64,000 bases of DNA from Halichondria panicea (taxonomy: Eukaryota > Porifera > Demospongiae > Suberitida > Halichondriidae), in the NCBI RefSeq assembly GCF_963675165.1, contig NC_087379.1, positions 3,352,201 to 3,416,200 of the forward strand, written 5' to 3'. Within the stretch, counting starts at the first letter, position 1, and the number at the start of each line of letters is the position of its first letter. The notes under the pieces were generated by a model, which was given only the letters and a program-made list of their open reading frames with translations, did not search any database and had not been told where the DNA came from. Positions 61,683 through 64,000 of this stretch are shown here, in pieces. Position numbers and translations under genes: made by a program.

Positions 61683-63000
61683 CGCCCAAGTAGCTAATTA
61701 CTAATAGTGGTCACAAATAATAGTATGACCACAGTGTGTTACAATAATGTGAAAACCACAGTTGTGCAAATAAATGATGTAGTTGAGAAACTCGATCTAG
61801 AGTCCTCCATGCTCAGTGCTCAAATCAGAATGGATCTACTATGCAGAAATAGAAGAGAAGCTATAATTATAGCAACTATATATACTGGAATGATCTAAAC
61901 TGAGCTGAAACCAGCTAGGCAGTTATATGCTTTAAGATTCTCAATGGTATCATGGATTCAGTTCTCAGAGCAAAAGATGCAAATCAAATCTTATTTGCAG
62001 TACTGCCACTTAAATATGGATTGCTGGTTTCAGGTATATTAGTATAGGAGACATCCTTGAAGCTAAATATCTACAACTCAGCTCTTGCTTCTGTGCAACT
62101 ACCTGGAACTTCTCTCTCTTTCTGTGATCTTCTGCATGGGGATAGTCTTACAGAATTTATGTTGTGAGTTGCATCTTGCTGGAAACTGTAGCAACAAGTT
62201 AACTTCTTTTTGCCTCCAATTGGCCGCAACGGTTAACACGCCAAGAAATCTTCTCAAGAAAACACTCGGGGCTGGTCGCGAGACTAGGCAGCTCTCTTCT
62301 CACTCCTGCAGCTATATATACCAATAGCTAGAGTTATAGTGCAGAGATAACTACAAGTATAGTAGTAACACTCGATCCATGGACAAGTTAATCTAGTACT
62401 CTTCTGAAAAGACTGCAATGGCATTCCAAGTAAGCTAAACTAGGCATAACTCGAAAACGAAGCATTATTTTGCAAATCCACGAATGAAAATATGACTAGA
62501 AACTCTTTAAAAAACTGCAGTAAGCACTTGCAGAGCTAGTATGTATGTACATTATCCATAGTAAATAAATGTATGGTTTACATCATTTACCTAATTTCAT
62601 CAGAGGTCCATGTAGCACTATTTTACATGTATTTAGCTGTGAATTTGAAGGTATGAAACTTTGTGGGGGGATATCTTGAGCTAGGAAGTAGCCATGGTTG
62701 CTTGAGAGTGATTACAGTGTAGAGGAAGCATTGAAATATGCCTTAGGCATAGCTAAGTTGAGAATCACACACCTCAGAATCACCCCTTTGTGTTAACTCA
62801 CAGCTAGCTAAACCTAACGCATTTCTGAACCAGATTAGAACCTGGGATAAGGCCCGTTTACACAAATGCAGTACGTTACATTTCAACCCATTGATGTAGC
62901 TGCTTGCACCATGTGTACTAAAGCTTTTAAGTCTGCATCCAGTTCGATCTATATATTCTTGCTGTGATAAAGTTGTACAACTCACCTCGGGAAATGTGTA
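61683..63000. other. Upstream flank: dispersed repeat copy, no gene recognised
   Basis: About 62295-62520 is an inverse copy of the repeat family seen at 28780-29000 and 53730-54130 (CCAATAGCTA, GGCATTCCAAGTAAGC, AATCCACGAAT). The 62760-62900 region resembles 17270-17400. Other stretches show no coding pattern. Confidence 0.5.
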
Positions 63001-63002
63001 GC

Positions 63003-63765
63003 CTCCTAGATCCTTCGCAGCCTCTCCTTTTTCTGTTCTTTAGCTTTGTCACAGAAGAGAAATATTGGAGGAACAAAGAAAGAAAGAAGGAAGCAACTAA
63101 GAAAAAGGAGAGCCTGCCTTGCTAAGTCGCGTGATCCCCTACTGACGTAGACAAATTTTAACAAGCATATATGGGCGAGAGAAAACCTCAACAACTGTCC
63201 TCCCACACAGTACTTGGAGCGCGCATTTACCAGGAACATAATCTGTTATGAACATGAACAGTACAGTACAGTGCAGTAGAGTCAGCCTTCGTGAGACCTT
63301 TAGAGTCAGTAGAGAAAGTATGAAAGACTAGAGTAGACTATACTGCTGTAATAATTATATATATCTACTAATCAAGTGGGTCTGTTCTGAACTCAGGAAA
63401 AAAAACTGAGCTAAATTTAGATATTTAGTCTCTTTAGTCTTTACTAGGTAAGCCGGCCCTCGTCTACGATGTTGATTCTGGCTTACTATCTACGATGCTA
63501 ACAGCTTTTATTTAGAGTTTGCAATGCGTAGGCATGCTGTAGCTTTTTGCTCTGTCAGGCTCCGCCCAGCTAGTGATTGCCCACGTTCATTTTCACTCGT
63601 CTACACTCGTGTACAGTCACGCGGCTTAGCAAGGCAGGCTCTCCTTTTTCTTAGTCTCTTCCTTCTTTCTTTCTTTGTTCCTCCAATTAAATTAGTCCCG
63701 TATCTTATCTTATTGAACTATGACAAAGAACAGAAAAAGGAGAGGCTGCGAAGGAGGCTAGGAAA
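63003..63765. mobile_element. Fold-back element with arms of about 140 bp
   Basis: The left arm begins near CCTAGATCCTTCGCAGCCTC and includes CTTTTTCTGTTCTTTA and GGAGAGCCTGCCTTGCTAAG. The right arm holds the complements in reverse (CTTAGCAAGGCAGGCTCTCC, GAACAGAAAAAGGAGAGGCT) and ends CTTCGCAGCC-complement near 63765. The two short open frames with LARQALLFLS at 63006-63239 (minus) and 63524-63772 (plus) are the two arms. Confidence 0.75.
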
Positions 63766-63959
63766 TGTGTGATGCTGAACTATATCCTGGTCCTTGTATC
63801 AAAGTAATGACTGTGAGTCTACCTCGCCGACTCTATTCAGAACTGTATTTATATCATAGAGATTCATATTATAATTTAATATAGCCTCTACTATAATTAT
63901 ATCTATGATTATAGCACTCTTGGCGCATGCACAAAATTATTATTCTGTCTCTCCTGTTG

Positions 63960-63993
63960 GACAGATTGAAGAGTCTAACTCTTCAATCTATGG
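63960..63993. repeat. Short palindrome
   Basis: AGATTGAAGAGTCTAACTCT followed by TCAATCT is a near-perfect self-complementary stretch at the window end. Confidence 0.8.
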
Positions 63994-64000
63994 TTGGACT

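Noticed and set aside
63006-63772. Paired frames with LARQALLFLS and KEQKKERLRR
   Set aside because: They are mirror-image arms of a fold-back element.

Overview
The window reads as animal nuclear DNA, most probably from a demosponge (inference). It is AT-rich, its short introns run 40-120 bp with clean GT-AG ends, one adhesion gene mixes many extracellular domain types, and the large introns are packed with decayed transposons. No bacterial gene, tRNA, rRNA or CRISPR array was seen.

One gene on the minus strand accounts for almost everything that codes. Splice phases join 33 exons from an ATG at 61093 to a TGA at 117, with a poly(A) signal at 11-16. The predicted product is about 2,614 residues. 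In order it has a signal peptide, an IgGFc-binding-protein N-terminal domain, an Ig domain, NIDO, AMOP and VWD, the linker and cadherin-like region usual after VWD in MUC4/SUSD2-type proteins, six EGF-like modules, two sushi/CCP modules, one clear and one probable Calx-beta module, three FN3 modules, a Cys-containing juxtamembrane module, a Ser/Thr-rich stalk, one membrane helix and a tail with two NPLF motifs and one NPLY motif. Only the NIDO exon (51264-51607) is out of frame; it carries either a frameshift or a small new intron.

Layout: 117-8777 holds exons 33 to 11, closely spaced. 8778-16231 is an intron of nested TIR elements. 16232-17025 holds the VWD exons. 17026-31620 is an intron with a decayed Ty3/gypsy element, a LINE fragment, a 2.2-kb TIR element full of tandem repeats and a hAT-like MITE. 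31621-31808 is the second AMOP exon. 31809-42755 is an intron with a nearly complete Ngaro/PAT-like tyrosine-recombinase retrotransposon and a MULE-like MITE. 42756-43303 is the NIDO/AMOP exon. 43304-51263 is an intron with a truncated copia element. 51264-52069 holds the NIDO exons. 52070-58085 is an intron with a 1.3-kb long inverted repeat. 58086-61093 holds the Ig, IgGFc-binding and signal-peptide exons. 61094-64000 is upstream sequence with tandem repeats and a fold-back element.

The gene product is probably a cell-surface adhesion receptor that passes ligand binding to the cytoplasm through NPxF/NPxY adaptor sites (inference from domains). The other open frames are mostly repeat translations or shadows.
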